Below are positions 1 to 8,036 of a stretch of DNA of 64,000 nucleotides, piece after piece (within the stretch, counting starts at the first letter, position 1; the number at the start of each line of letters is the position of its first letter). The stretch comes from Amycolatopsis mediterranei. GTDB taxonomy: Bacteria; Actinomycetota; Actinomycetes; Mycobacteriales; Pseudonocardiaceae. Location of the stretch: positions 5,638,887 to 5,702,886 of the forward strand of contig NZ_CP100416.1 in assembly GCF_026017845.1 (NCBI RefSeq), given 5' to 3'. The position numbers and the translations under genes were made by a program. The notes beneath the pieces were generated by a model. That model had not been told where the DNA came from. It saw only the letters and a list, made by a program, of their open reading frames with translations, and made no database searches.

Positions 1-991
1 AGGGCTGGCCGACGCCGGTGAGCGTGACGGCGGCGCCCGCACGCAGCTTCGGGTTGCCCTTCGCGACGCCGTCGAGCTCGGTGCAGGCACTGCCGAACCG
101 GTCGGCCAGCGCCTTGGCGGTCGCGTCCGCCTCGCCCTGGGTGCGCCGGGGCGCGGCGGCGTCGAGGAAGGGCGGGCTCGCGAACTTGCCCGCCAGCGCG
201 ACCGGGTCCACGCCCGGCACGTCCGTGCCCGCGTTCTTCGGGGTCGCGGTGGCGGTGATCGGCTGCTTGTTCTCGTAGTCCCAGCCGTTGACCCGCACCT
301 CGGGGACCTGCTCGGCCGCGGTGACGCTGGCGCGCAGGCTGAGCAGCGTCCCGTGGGCCTCGAGGACCAGCGGGTCGGCGGTCGCCTTGGTGGTCGGCGA
401 GGGTGCGCCGGACGGCTTCTCCGGGAGCTCGAAGTTCAGCTTCCCGTCCCGGACGGCGATCTGCGCGCCCACCACGTCGGCCAGCCGGGACAGGAACTCC
501 CAGTCGCTGACGTTGTCCTGGCTCAGCTGGGCGTTCGGCCGGCCGCCGACGCCCTTGACGTCGTCGATCTTCCCGGCCGGCAGGTTCGCGCGCCGGGCGA
601 CCTTGCGCACGACGTCGGCGATCGTCATGTTCGGGTACGCCGCGACCCGGCGGCCGCGGAACAGCCGGTGCGCGTGGTCGTACCCGCGGACCTCGGTGAA
701 CGTGCCGTGCGGGTCCAGGTCGACGGCGACCGCGGTGACCTCGCCCGAAAGCAGGTCCTGCGGGCCCTCGGGGTCGGACGTCTGGACCTTGAGCTTGATC
801 TTCGCCCCGACCTTGAACTTGCCCTTCTCCAGCACGACGGCACCGGGGTCGCGGAAGCGCAGCACGAAGGTGTCCGGCAGGTTCCGGCTGTCGTCGACGT
901 AGGCGTAGCCGAGCATCACCCGGACGTCGTCGGGCAGCGCGGTGCCTTCGACCTCGACCACGAGGGTGTTCGTGAAGGTTTCGTTAGCCAT
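1..991 (-). CDS. gpD/VgrG-like hub protein of the contractile injection system, 3' end outside window
   Basis: The 330 visible residues match the N-terminal part of phage late-control protein gpD/VgrG-like hubs (Afp8/Pvc8 role), which join the inner tube to the spike. Family-like stretches are GYDHAHRLFRG near residues 103-112, a TIADVVRKVA helix near 123-132, and SDWEFLSRLADVVGAQI from about 162. The ATG overlaps the end of the LysM gene by 8 bases and has GGAGG just upstream, so the two are translationally coupled. The C-terminal OB-fold or spike part and any PAAR tip, gp25 or gp6 genes would lie beyond the left edge. The family call is firm; which spike version it is cannot be told here. 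Confidence 0.85.
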   Translation of the reverse strand, partial: MANETFTNTLVVEVEGTALPDDVRVMLGYAYVDDSRNLPDTFVLRFRDPGAVVLEKGKFKVGAKIKLKVQTSDPEGPQDLLSGEVTAVAVDLDPHGTFTEVRGYDHAHRLFRGRRVAAYPNMTIADVVRKVARRANLPAGKIDDVKGVGGRPNAQLSQDNVSDWEFLSRLADVVGAQIAVRDGKLNFELPEKPSGAPSPTTKATADPLVLEAHGTLLSLRASVTAAEQVPEVRVNGWDYENKQPITATATPKNAGTDVPGVDPVALAGKFASPPFLDAAAPRRTQGEADATAKALADRFGSACTELDGVAKGNPKLRAGAAVTLTGVGQP

Positions 992-1745
992 CGAGCTCCT
1001 CCAGCGCCGGCACCAGGAGCCGGGTGCCGGGCCGCAGCCGCATCGGGTCGTCGATGTCGTTGGCGTCGGCGATCTCGCGCCACCTCCCGGCGTCGCCGTA
1101 GGCGCGGAACGCCACCGAGGGCAGGGAGTCCCCGGCGACGAGCACGTGCGTGTCCCGGGCGGCGAGCGCGCCGGACGTCGGGTTCTGGCCCCCCAGCTCG
1201 CCCGAGATCTCCTCGAGGTTCACCGTGCAGATCGCGCGCACCGGCGTCCCCGCCGGCGTGAACAGCGTGTACTTCGCCGTGACACTGGCGACGTAGGCGG
1301 GGAAGCCGGTCATCCCGCCCCACTTGAAGATCACCCACGGCGGCGAGGGCTTCTTGTGCTGACGGCTGTCCTCGGTGGCCACGCAGCAGGTGAACAGCTG
1401 CTCGACCTTCTTGACGACGGCGTCGTTCATCTTGTCGGTGGCGTCGATGAACATCTCCAGCGAGAGCTTCGCCGGATCGGACCCCTTGAACTGCGGCGGC
1501 GCGCTCTTCTTGGCGTTGGGCTGGGCGTCCCGGCCCCATTTGGCGTTCTTGCTGACCGAGAATTCCTTGGGGTTGAACTGGAACTCGATGTCGAACATCC
1601 AGTCGCCGGGCGGCTGCCCGGTCCCGCCGGACTGGGGCGGCTTGTGGACTTTCAGCACCGCGCGCTGGAGGTTGCTGGGCGCGCCTGAACTGTAGGCCGC
1701 CGTGGACTGGGAGCCGGCCGAGGTGAAGGTGACGGGCGAGGGCAT
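984..1745 (-). CDS. LysM-domain tube-initiator/baseplate protein (Afp7-like)
   Basis: This 253-residue protein has an N-terminal contractile-injection tube-initiator domain (residues about 25-185; FDIEFQFNPKEFSVSKN is typical) and a C-terminal LysM motif at about 199-247 (VLVAGDSLPSVAFRAYGD ... LRPGTRLLVPA). In T4 gp53 and Afp7-type proteins the LysM lies at the tube-baseplate junction and is structural rather than cell-wall binding. It starts 3 bases after the stop of the tube gene upstream and overlaps the hub gene downstream, so it is part of one operon. No truncation is visible. Confidence 0.88.
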   Translation of the reverse strand: MPSPVTFTSAGSQSTAAYSSGAPSNLQRAVLKVHKPPQSGGTGQPPGDWMFDIEFQFNPKEFSVSKNAKWGRDAQPNAKKSAPPQFKGSDPAKLSLEMFIDATDKMNDAVVKKVEQLFTCCVATEDSRQHKKPSPPWVIFKWGGMTGFPAYVASVTAKYTLFTPAGTPVRAICTVNLEEISGELGGQNPTSGALAARDTHVLVAGDSLPSVAFRAYGDAGRWREIADANDIDDPMRLRPGTRLLVPALEELDG

Positions 1746-1748
1746 CGG

Positions 1749-2195
1749 TCAGCCTTTCTTCGCCGGGCTGAGGAAGCCGTGGTGGGCCAGTTCGAGGGTC
1801 TCGGTGGCGACCTTCGGCGAGTCGGGCGAGAGCTGCGGCCCGCTCCACCGCACCGGGACGACGCCTTCGAGGGCCCAGCTGGCGATCACCTTGCCTTCGA
1901 GGGTGCGCGCCTCGATGGTGGCGGTCTTGCGTTCGATCCCGCCGGCCAGGCTGGCGAACCACTTGGTGATCTGCGAGCTGGCCTCGGTGACCGGGCGCGA
2001 GAGCTTGATGTTCGAGTACTTGATCCGGGTCGGCAGCTGCCAGACCATGCCGTTGTTGCCGCCCTCTTCCCGCTGTTCCATGACGAATTCGCAGCCGAGC
2101 CCGTCACAGCTGGAGAATGCGCCGAGGTTGCCGAGGTTCTTGTCGTCCAGCTTGACGACATAGCACACGGCAACGGCCTCTTCGGTGTCCGGCAT
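1749..2195 (-). CDS. Second gp19-family tail tube protein of the eCIS (Afp5-like)
   Basis: A 148-residue gp19-type tube protein. The FAS-CDGLG near residues 27-33, KYSNIKLSRPV near 60 and a closing strand pair around VPVRWSGPQL fit the two-layer beta barrel of the family. It differs clearly from the tube protein at 5777-6220, as expected where one paralogue forms the shaft (Afp1-like) and another the ring above the baseplate (Afp5-like). AAGGAGGAG precedes the ATG at good spacing. It lies between the long repeat protein and the LysM baseplate protein, which supports the baseplate-proximal role; that role is inferred from gene order. Confidence 0.85.
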   Translation of the reverse strand: MPDTEEAVAVCYVVKLDDKNLGNLGAFSSCDGLGCEFVMEQREEGGNNGMVWQLPTRIKYSNIKLSRPVTEASSQITKWFASLAGGIERKTATIEARTLEGKVIASWALEGVVPVRWSGPQLSPDSPKVATETLELAHHGFLSPAKKG

Positions 2196-2209
2196 CGTCG
2201 GCTCCTCCT

Positions 2210-5161
2210 TCAGTGCGGGCGATCGGTGAGCGCGCCCCGGCGCTCACGGTCGAGACGGAGTTCGGTCTTGAGCCGCCGCAGCAGCGGATCGAACAGTTTC
2301 TTGACGAGCTCTTCGGTTTCCGGCGGCTGCTGGTGCGGAACCGGCGCAGGCGCGGGCGCCGGATCGGGTACGGGTGCGGCCGGCGGTTCCGGCTCGCGCT
2401 GGACGACCGGCGCGGGAGGCGGTGGCGGGTCCGGTGTGGACGGTCGGACCGGCTCGGCAATCCTCGCGACGGGCAGGGTTTCGCTCGTGCGGAACGCGAG
2501 GTCGGCGTGGGGTGCCGGGGTATCGGCGGGGCGAGCGACGGGCAGGGCGGGGGTTTCGATCGCTCGTGCGACCAGGAGAGGCGGTGCCGCGGCTCCGGTC
2601 ACGGAGGCCATGCCATCGACGGCCCTCGCCACCGAGAGCGGCGGCAGTGCGGTCCCGGTCGACGATCCATCGGCGAGCCGCCCCACCGAGAGCAGCGGCT
2701 GTGCGGCCCCCGTCATCGGCGCCGATCCATCGACGGCCCGCGCGACCGGAAGCGGCGGTGCGGCGGCTCCAGCCAAGGGCGCTGACCCATCGACAGCTCC
2801 CGCCACCGAGAGCGGTGCCCCGGCGGTCCCGGTCGACGATCCATCGGTGGACCGCGCCACCGAGAGCAGCGGTTGCGCGGCCCCCGTCATCGGCGCCGAT
2901 CCATCCGCGAGCCGCCCCACCGAAAGCAGCGGCTGCGCGGCCCCGGTCACCGGCGCCGATCCATCCGCGAGCCGCCCCACCGAAAGCAGCGGCTGCGCGG
3001 CCCCGGTCACCGGCGCCGATCCATCGACGACCCGCGCCACCGGAAGCGGCGACACGGCGGGTCCGGTCACCGCCGCTGACCCATCGAAGGCCCGTGACAC
3101 GGGAAGCGGCGGTGCGGCGGGCCCGGTCACCGGTGCCAATCCATCGGCAGCCCGCGCAACCGGAAGCGGCGACACGGCGGCCCCGGTTACCGGCGCCGAC
3201 CCGTCGACGGCCCGCGCCACCGGAAGCGGAGGTGCGGCAGCTCCCGGCAGCGGGGTTGCCGAGCCTTCAGCCGCGCGAGCCACAGCGAGGCCCGGGGTTT
3301 CGATCGCTCGTGCCACCGGGAGCAGCGGCACCGCGGCTCCCGCCATCGGGCTCGCCGCGCCTTCGAGCGCCCCGGCCGCCGGGAGCGGCCCTTCGATGGC
3401 GCGCGCAACCGTCAGCGGGGCACTCTGTGTCGTTTCTGCCGTCGCGGCAGGGGCATCCTCGGCTGCCCGGGCCACCGGAAGCAGGGAACCTTCGCTCGCC
3501 CGGGTTGCCGGGAGCTCGAGACCGCGTGTCACCGCAAACGGTGGTTCCTCGGCCGCTCGTGCCACGGAGAGCACCGAGGTCTCAGTCGCCCGCAACACCG
3601 GAAGCGGCGGCTCCGACGCAACCGGGCGCCCCGATGTCTCGACAGCCCGCAGCACCGGAAGCGGCGGTCCCGGTGTAGCGGACGCGGCAGCGAGTGTCGG
3701 GGACTCGACCACCCGAGAAACCGGCGACTCATCGGCCCCGGGTGCCCCGGAAAGTGCCGAAGTGCCCTCCGCGCCCGGCAACGAAAGCGTCGAGGTCCCG
3801 GCCGCTCGCGCCATCGGCTCCTGAACCGCGGCCGCCCGGGACACCAGCAGCGAGGAATCCTGCACTGTCGGCGCCACCGGCAGTTCGGCCGCCCCAGAGG
3901 CCTGCGCCGCGGGTCCCACCGGCAACGCCGAGGGTTCGATCGCTCGCGACACCGGCAGCGACGGCCCGTGCCCCGCTGGTTCCACCGTCAGCGCCGAAGT
4001 TTCGACCGCCCGCGCCACCGGCAGCAACGGCCCGTGCGTCGCCGATCCCATCGGTGGCGGCGGCTCGGCAGCCGGTCGCGAGGTCTCAGCCGCCTGCGAC
4101 ACCAGCGGTGACGAATCCTGCGCCGCCGTCTCAACCGCGCGGGACACCGGCAGCGTTGACTCCTGAGCCGTCGGGACGACGGGAAGCGCCTCGGTCGCAC
4201 TCGGCACCTGAAGCATCGGCTCCGCCGGCGGAAGCCCCGCCGATCCACCGGCTCCCAGCACCGGAACCGAAGCACCCCCCGCCTCCGAGCCGGCTGAGCC
4301 GTCGACCGCTCGCGAAACCGGGAGCGGCGCCCCCGGGTTCTCGCTGCGCAACGGCGGGGAAACGCTCGTCGAGCCGCCCGGTGTCCCGGGCGGCTCCGTG
4401 GTCTCGACTGGGCGGAACGTGTTCACCGGCGGCGAACCGGTCGTCCGCGACACCGGCTCAGGTGGAGGCGAGAACGGCGCAACGTCGTCCGCCAGGCGCG
4501 ACACCGGAAGCGCACCGGACTCCGGCAGCATCGGCGCGCCGAGTCCCAGCCGCCGTGGCACCGCCTGCTCGGTCCGCTCGACGAGCGGCAACTCGAGCCG
4601 CGCCGGCTCGGCCGGTGCCGGTTCGGGTGCCGGCGGTTCCGGCGCCGCCACCGGGACCACCGGGGTGACGTCGGCCGCCGGAGTGTCCACAGGGGACGGC
4701 TCGGCGATCGCCTGGAGGGTCCGCACCGGCGGCCCGCTCTCGGCCGCCGCGGACGTCAGCGGCGGCACGGCCTCGCGCGCGGCGACGACCGGCAGCACCA
4801 GCGGCAAGTCCACCGGTTCCCCGGCCTGCCCGCCGCCGGCGGCCCGCTGCACCGAAGCGCCGCGAAGCCGGGACGGCGGCTCCACCAGCGGCAGGGGCGT
4901 CTGGGCGGGACGCACCAGATCGCCGATGACGCCGGCGGGTTCCGCCGGGCCGACCCGGTGACCGAGCGGCTCGAGGTAGCCCGGACTCTGCCAGGACGAC
5001 AGCGTCGAGCTGAACCGCTGCACCGGGTTGACCAGCGGGTGCTCGGCCAGGACGCGCTGGATCGGCGCCACGCTCCGCCACTCGGCGCGCTTCACCGGCA
5101 GCGCGGCCGGCTCAGGCGCAAGCACGGGCGGCGGCCCTGCCTCCTTCCGGCGAAACCACAT
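2210..5161 (-). CDS. Long Pro/Ala/Val-rich repeat protein inside the eCIS operon
   Basis: 983 residues of low complexity: dozens of degenerate units built on LPVARAxDGSAPVTGAA, tightening to nearly exact 20-residue repeats towards the C-terminus. The N-terminal 60 residues contain VAPIQRV and NPVQRFS motifs. The last 50 are non-repetitive: a Pro-rich linker and then an amphipathic helix (LVKKLFDPLLRRLKTELRLD) that probably holds the interaction function. No enzyme motif, signal peptide or membrane segment is seen. It sits 6 bases after the DUF6760 gene and 14 bases before the second tube gene. Proteins with this composition and a similar tail occur in actinobacterial eCIS loci (established, function unknown). 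Length control or flexible tethering is only a guess. No frameshift was found over 2.9 kb. Confidence 0.75.
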   Translation of the reverse strand: MWFRRKEAGPPPVLAPEPAALPVKRAEWRSVAPIQRVLAEHPLVNPVQRFSSTLSSWQSPGYLEPLGHRVGPAEPAGVIGDLVRPAQTPLPLVEPPSRLRGASVQRAAGGGQAGEPVDLPLVLPVVAAREAVPPLTSAAAESGPPVRTLQAIAEPSPVDTPAADVTPVVPVAAPEPPAPEPAPAEPARLELPLVERTEQAVPRRLGLGAPMLPESGALPVSRLADDVAPFSPPPEPVSRTTGSPPVNTFRPVETTEPPGTPGGSTSVSPPLRSENPGAPLPVSRAVDGSAGSEAGGASVPVLGAGGSAGLPPAEPMLQVPSATEALPVVPTAQESTLPVSRAVETAAQDSSPLVSQAAETSRPAAEPPPPMGSATHGPLLPVARAVETSALTVEPAGHGPSLPVSRAIEPSALPVGPAAQASGAAELPVAPTVQDSSLLVSRAAAVQEPMARAAGTSTLSLPGAEGTSALSGAPGADESPVSRVVESPTLAAASATPGPPLPVLRAVETSGRPVASEPPLPVLRATETSVLSVARAAEEPPFAVTRGLELPATRASEGSLLPVARAAEDAPAATAETTQSAPLTVARAIEGPLPAAGALEGAASPMAGAAVPLLPVARAIETPGLAVARAAEGSATPLPGAAAPPLPVARAVDGSAPVTGAAVSPLPVARAADGLAPVTGPAAPPLPVSRAFDGSAAVTGPAVSPLPVARVVDGSAPVTGAAQPLLSVGRLADGSAPVTGAAQPLLSVGRLADGSAPMTGAAQPLLSVARSTDGSSTGTAGAPLSVAGAVDGSAPLAGAAAPPLPVARAVDGSAPMTGAAQPLLSVGRLADGSSTGTALPPLSVARAVDGMASVTGAAAPPLLVARAIETPALPVARPADTPAPHADLAFRTSETLPVARIAEPVRPSTPDPPPPPAPVVQREPEPPAAPVPDPAPAPAPVPHQQPPETEELVKKLFDPLLRRLKTELRLDRERRGALTDRPH
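2571..3250 (-). repeat. In-frame tandem repeats of about 60 bp
   Basis: About eleven copies with a period near 60 bp (20 codons), some 57 or 63 bp. The bases 2891-2940 and 2951-3000 are identical and copy identity falls away on both sides. All lie in frame within the repeat protein, so gain or loss of a unit would leave the reading frame open. Confidence 0.8.
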
Positions 5162-5167
5162 CGTGCG

Positions 5168-5326
5168 TCACCGTCCCTGGCTCATCCGGGTGTTGATCCG
5201 GGCGATCTCGGCGACGTAGGTCAACCGGTCGGGGTGTTCGAGGTCGAGGATGTCGTCGAGGGACCAGTGGAGGTGGTAGGCCACGTACGCGACTTCCTCG
5301 TGCAGCCGGTCGGCCGCGTACGTCAC
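5168..5326 (-). CDS. DUF6760 family small eCIS protein
   Basis: A 52-residue protein. The start is the GTG at 5326, because the ORF extended further upstream reads as low-complexity Arg-rich sequence inside the previous gene, while from here it begins MTYAADRLHEEVAYVAYHLHW, the usual start of the family. GTGA overlaps the stop of the upstream gene, which signals coupled translation. The rest (LDDILDLEHPDRLTYVAEIARIN) is helical with no cysteines or membrane segment. Proteins like this sit next to the tail assembly gene in actinobacterial eCIS clusters; the molecular role is unknown, possibly a chaperone partner. Confidence 0.75.
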   Translation of the reverse strand: MTYAADRLHEEVAYVAYHLHWSLDDILDLEHPDRLTYVAEIARINTRMSQGR

Positions 5327-5772
5327 GATTCCCCCAGGCGGCCACCGGCGACGTCCACGACGAAGCTGTGGCCGCACTCGGGGCAGGCGACACCCGCCCG
5401 GGTGTGGCCCTCGCTGTTGACCCGGCGGTACATGTCCTGCAGGAACGCCAGGTCGGAGGCGAACAGGTTCTCGATGACCCCGGCGTGTACGTCGGTGATG
5501 TCGCCGATCCGGGTGACCACCCGGGCCAGCAGCACCACCGTGAGGAACGCCGAGTTCTCGCGCACCCGGTCGTCCCGCAGCGGGATCAGCTCGTCGCGCG
5601 CGGTGGCCAGGCGCATCACGCCGGAGTGGTGCACCTTGCCCTCGTCGTCGACGTACCCGCGCGGGAGCTCGAACGCGAACTCCGTCCGCAGCTTCGGCCG
5701 TTCCGCCCGGGGCTCCCCCGCCGGCGCGGCGGGGGCTTCCTCGACCGGGGCCGACGCCATCACCCTGCGCAT
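5323..5772 (-). CDS. Phage tail assembly (chaperone-like) protein of the eCIS
   Basis: 149 residues. After a Pro/Ala/Glu-rich 25-residue leader comes the helical core typical of tail-assembly proteins in these loci (RTEFAFELPRGYVD, GVMRLATARDELIPL, AFLTVVLLARVVTRIGDI). It ends with a single CPECGH knuckle near residues 129-134, too little for a complete four-ligand zinc site in one chain. ATG at 5772 gives the full ORF; a second ATG five codons in is equally plausible, as neither has a good ribosome site. It lies 4 bases behind the tube gene and overlaps the DUF6760 gene by 4. The chaperone role is inferred from family and position. Confidence 0.7.
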   Translation of the reverse strand: MRRVMASAPVEEAPAAPAGEPRAERPKLRTEFAFELPRGYVDDEGKVHHSGVMRLATARDELIPLRDDRVRENSAFLTVVLLARVVTRIGDITDVHAGVIENLFASDLAFLQDMYRRVNSEGHTRAGVACPECGHSFVVDVAGGRLGES

Positions 5773-5776
5773 CGGC

Positions 5777-6220
5777 TCACTCGACTTCCATCTGCTCGTA
5801 GGTGATGACGAGCTTCTCGGTGAGCACGCTCGTGTCGCCGGCCTTCAGCGAGCCGATCTCCAGGCTCTTCGGCCACGCGTTGGTGAGCTTGTAGCGCTTG
5901 AGCGCGGTGCCTTCGTAGTCGTAGACGATGATCGCGCCGCCCTTGCGGGCCGTCGCCATCTTGCCGAAGTGCGCGTCCTTGACCCACTTCTCGAAGCTGT
6001 TGTCCTCGGTCAGGCCGCGGGTCAGCGTGACCTCACCGGCCTTGGGGCGGCCGGGGAGCTTCTTGATGACGTACTTGCCGTCGGCGGTGTTCTGCTTGAG
6101 CTCGATGACGTCCTGCTCCATCTTGAGGCCGGAGACCTCGGAGATCTGCTTGATCTGGACGCCGTCGATCTCGAGCCCGAAGGAGTGGCCTACCGCCTTG
6201 TCAAGATCGGGAAGTGCCAT
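5777..6220 (-). CDS. Inner tail tube protein, gp19 family (Afp1-like)
   Basis: 147 residues, full length for the gp19 family. VGHSFGLEIDGVQIKQISEVSGLKM-type start, KKLPGRPKAGEVTLTRG near residues 53-69, FEKWVKD, and a closing LKRYKLTNAWPKSLEIG strand are all well conserved in tube proteins of eCIS particles. Hexamer rings of this protein would line the channel through which cargo leaves. It follows the sheath gene after 71 bases, the usual sheath-tube order, and GAAAGGG lies upstream of the ATG. Confidence 0.93.
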   Translation of the reverse strand: MALPDLDKAVGHSFGLEIDGVQIKQISEVSGLKMEQDVIELKQNTADGKYVIKKLPGRPKAGEVTLTRGLTEDNSFEKWVKDAHFGKMATARKGGAIIVYDYEGTALKRYKLTNAWPKSLEIGSLKAGDTSVLTEKLVITYEQMEVE

Positions 6221-6291
6221 TGCGAAGCCCTTTCATCAACACTGTGGCGCGCAGCGCCTCGATTGAGGGTGGTGGCGGGGGCATGGATGGA

Positions 6292-7845
6292 TCACTCGTT
6301 GACGAGGCTGGTGCCGCCGGACATCTGGGCCAGCCGGAAGATCACGAACTCCGCCGGTTTCACCGGGGCGATGCCGACTTCGCAGATGACCTGGCCGAGG
6401 TCGATCCCCTCGGCCGGGTTGGTCTCGCGGTCGCACTTGACGAAGAAGGCCTCGTCCGGGGTGAGCCCGAACAACGCGCCCTTGCGCCACTCCATCACCA
6501 GGAACGCGCTGATCGTGCGCCGGATCCGCGCCCACAGCGCGTCGTCGTTCGGCTCGAACACGACCCACTGGGTGCCGCCGAGGATCGACTCCTCGAGGTA
6601 GTTGAACAGCCGCCGGACGTTCAGGTAGCGCCACGCCGGGTCGCTCGAGAGCGTCCGCGCGCCCCAGACCCGGATGCCCTTGCCGGAGAACGACCGGACG
6701 CAGTTGACGCCGATCGGGTTGAGCAGTTCCTGCTCCGCCTTCGTCAGGTGCGTCTCCAGCGCGAGCGCGCCGCGGACGACCTCGTTGGCCGGGGCCTTGT
6801 GGACGCCGCGGGTGGCGTCGGTGCGGGCCCACACGCCGGCCATGTGACCGCTCGGCGGGATGAACGCGTTCGTGCCCGAGGCGGGGTCGAGGACCTGGAC
6901 CCACGGGTAGTACAGCGCGGCGTACTTCGAGTCGTACCCGGCCGCGTCCATCCGCCAGCTGCGGATTTCCTGCGGGTTGAGCGCCGGCGGCGGGTCGATG
7001 ATCGCCATCCGGTCGCCCATCAGCTCGCAGTGGGCGATCATGGCCAGCTGCACGGCCTTGACGGTGTCGAGGTCGATCAGGTCGCGCTGGTAGGCGGCCA
7101 TCAGGTCCGGTGCCGCGACCATGGTGATCTCGTCGATGGCTTCCAGGCCGCCGAACCCGGTCCGGTCGGCGACGTCACCGACGTAGTCGTTCGCCGCGAC
7201 CCGGCGCGGGACCGGGGGTGCCTCCGGGTCCTTCGGCGGCGCCGAGAGCACCGCGGTGCCCTTGTCGGGCTTGGTGACCGCGCCGCCGGTGGCGACCTCT
7301 TCGATGGTGATGAGGCTGGACTTCTCCCGCACCGCGGTGACGACGTTCTCCTTGGTGCGCTTGGTCGTCACGTTGTGCGTTTCGACGACCTTGCCGTCCT
7401 GCTTGACCAGCACGGTGAACCGGTCTTCGGCCGGGTTGTCGCCGGTCGGTTCGGCCACCTCGACGGTGATCTCGCCGCCCTGCTTGCCCTCCGGCAGCTC
7501 CTTCGCGACGAAGCGGTAGCCGCCGAGCACGGCCTGGCGGGCCTCGATCTGCTTCGGCGCGGCGCCGTTGTTCTGGGCGCGCGACCCGCCGATGCGGACG
7601 ATGTAGCAGTTGCTGCCCCCGTTGAGGAAGTAGCCGTAGACCGACTGGGCCAGGTAGCAGCCCTCGATGAAGTCACCGAAGGTCTGGGTGAACTGGCCCC
7701 AGTTGGACACCAGCGTCGGGGTGTTGAAGGGACCGTCCGCCGCGAAGCCGACGAAGGCGGCGACCGCGGTGCCCACGCCCTCGATCGGCCGTGCGCCCGC
7801 CTCGATCTCCTCGACGTACACCCCCGGCGTGAGATAGGTGGGCAT
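6292..7845 (-). CDS. Contractile tail sheath protein of the eCIS
   Basis: 517 residues. The N-terminus YLTPGVYVEEIEAGARPIEGVGT is the classic sheath start; GFVG-type strand AAFVGFAADGPFNTP follows. The C-terminal domain has GIRVWGARTLSSDPAWRYLNVRRL (about residues 403-426) and WVVFEPND, both highly conserved in phage, R-type pyocin and eCIS sheaths. The middle 100 residues (about 150-250) are a variable surface domain. GGGAGG precedes the ATG by a normal distance. It is the first gene of the structural operon, transcribed from the gap that holds the double palindrome at 7948-7979. One sheath gene is present in this window. Confidence 0.97.
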   Translation of the reverse strand: MPTYLTPGVYVEEIEAGARPIEGVGTAVAAFVGFAADGPFNTPTLVSNWGQFTQTFGDFIEGCYLAQSVYGYFLNGGSNCYIVRIGGSRAQNNGAAPKQIEARQAVLGGYRFVAKELPEGKQGGEITVEVAEPTGDNPAEDRFTVLVKQDGKVVETHNVTTKRTKENVVTAVREKSSLITIEEVATGGAVTKPDKGTAVLSAPPKDPEAPPVPRRVAANDYVGDVADRTGFGGLEAIDEITMVAAPDLMAAYQRDLIDLDTVKAVQLAMIAHCELMGDRMAIIDPPPALNPQEIRSWRMDAAGYDSKYAALYYPWVQVLDPASGTNAFIPPSGHMAGVWARTDATRGVHKAPANEVVRGALALETHLTKAEQELLNPIGVNCVRSFSGKGIRVWGARTLSSDPAWRYLNVRRLFNYLEESILGGTQWVVFEPNDDALWARIRRTISAFLVMEWRKGALFGLTPDEAFFVKCDRETNPAEGIDLGQVICEVGIAPVKPAEFVIFRLAQMSGGTSLVNE

Positions 7846-7947
7846 GCGTGCCTCCCTTGTCGACGCACAAGTCTTGTCCCCGGCGATGCTGCTGCCAGGG
7901 CGTTCTCCGCGGAACGACCGTGCGGCTAGGCCCGCGGGAACCGATCT

Positions 7948-7979
7948 CTGCCCTTAAAGGCAACTGCCCGTTCGGGCAG
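7948..7979. promoter_or_regulatory. Two abutting 16-bp palindromes in the sheath/effector promoter gap
   Basis: CTGCCCGTTCGGGCAG at 7964-7979 is a perfect inverted repeat. Directly next to it, 7948-7963 reads CTGCCCTTAAAGGCAA, the same pattern with weaker right arm. The pair lies in the 191-bp gap between the divergent sheath (minus, ATG at 7845) and cargo (plus, ATG at 8037) genes, 57 bp upstream of the latter. The same motif is found in the other two promoter gaps of the cluster. Likely operator or activator site; the protein that binds is unknown. Confidence 0.6.
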
Positions 7980-8036
7980 CCGTGCCCGCCCGTCCGGTCG
8001 TTGGCAACCGGCCCGGCAGGGCCGACAGTTGAACCC

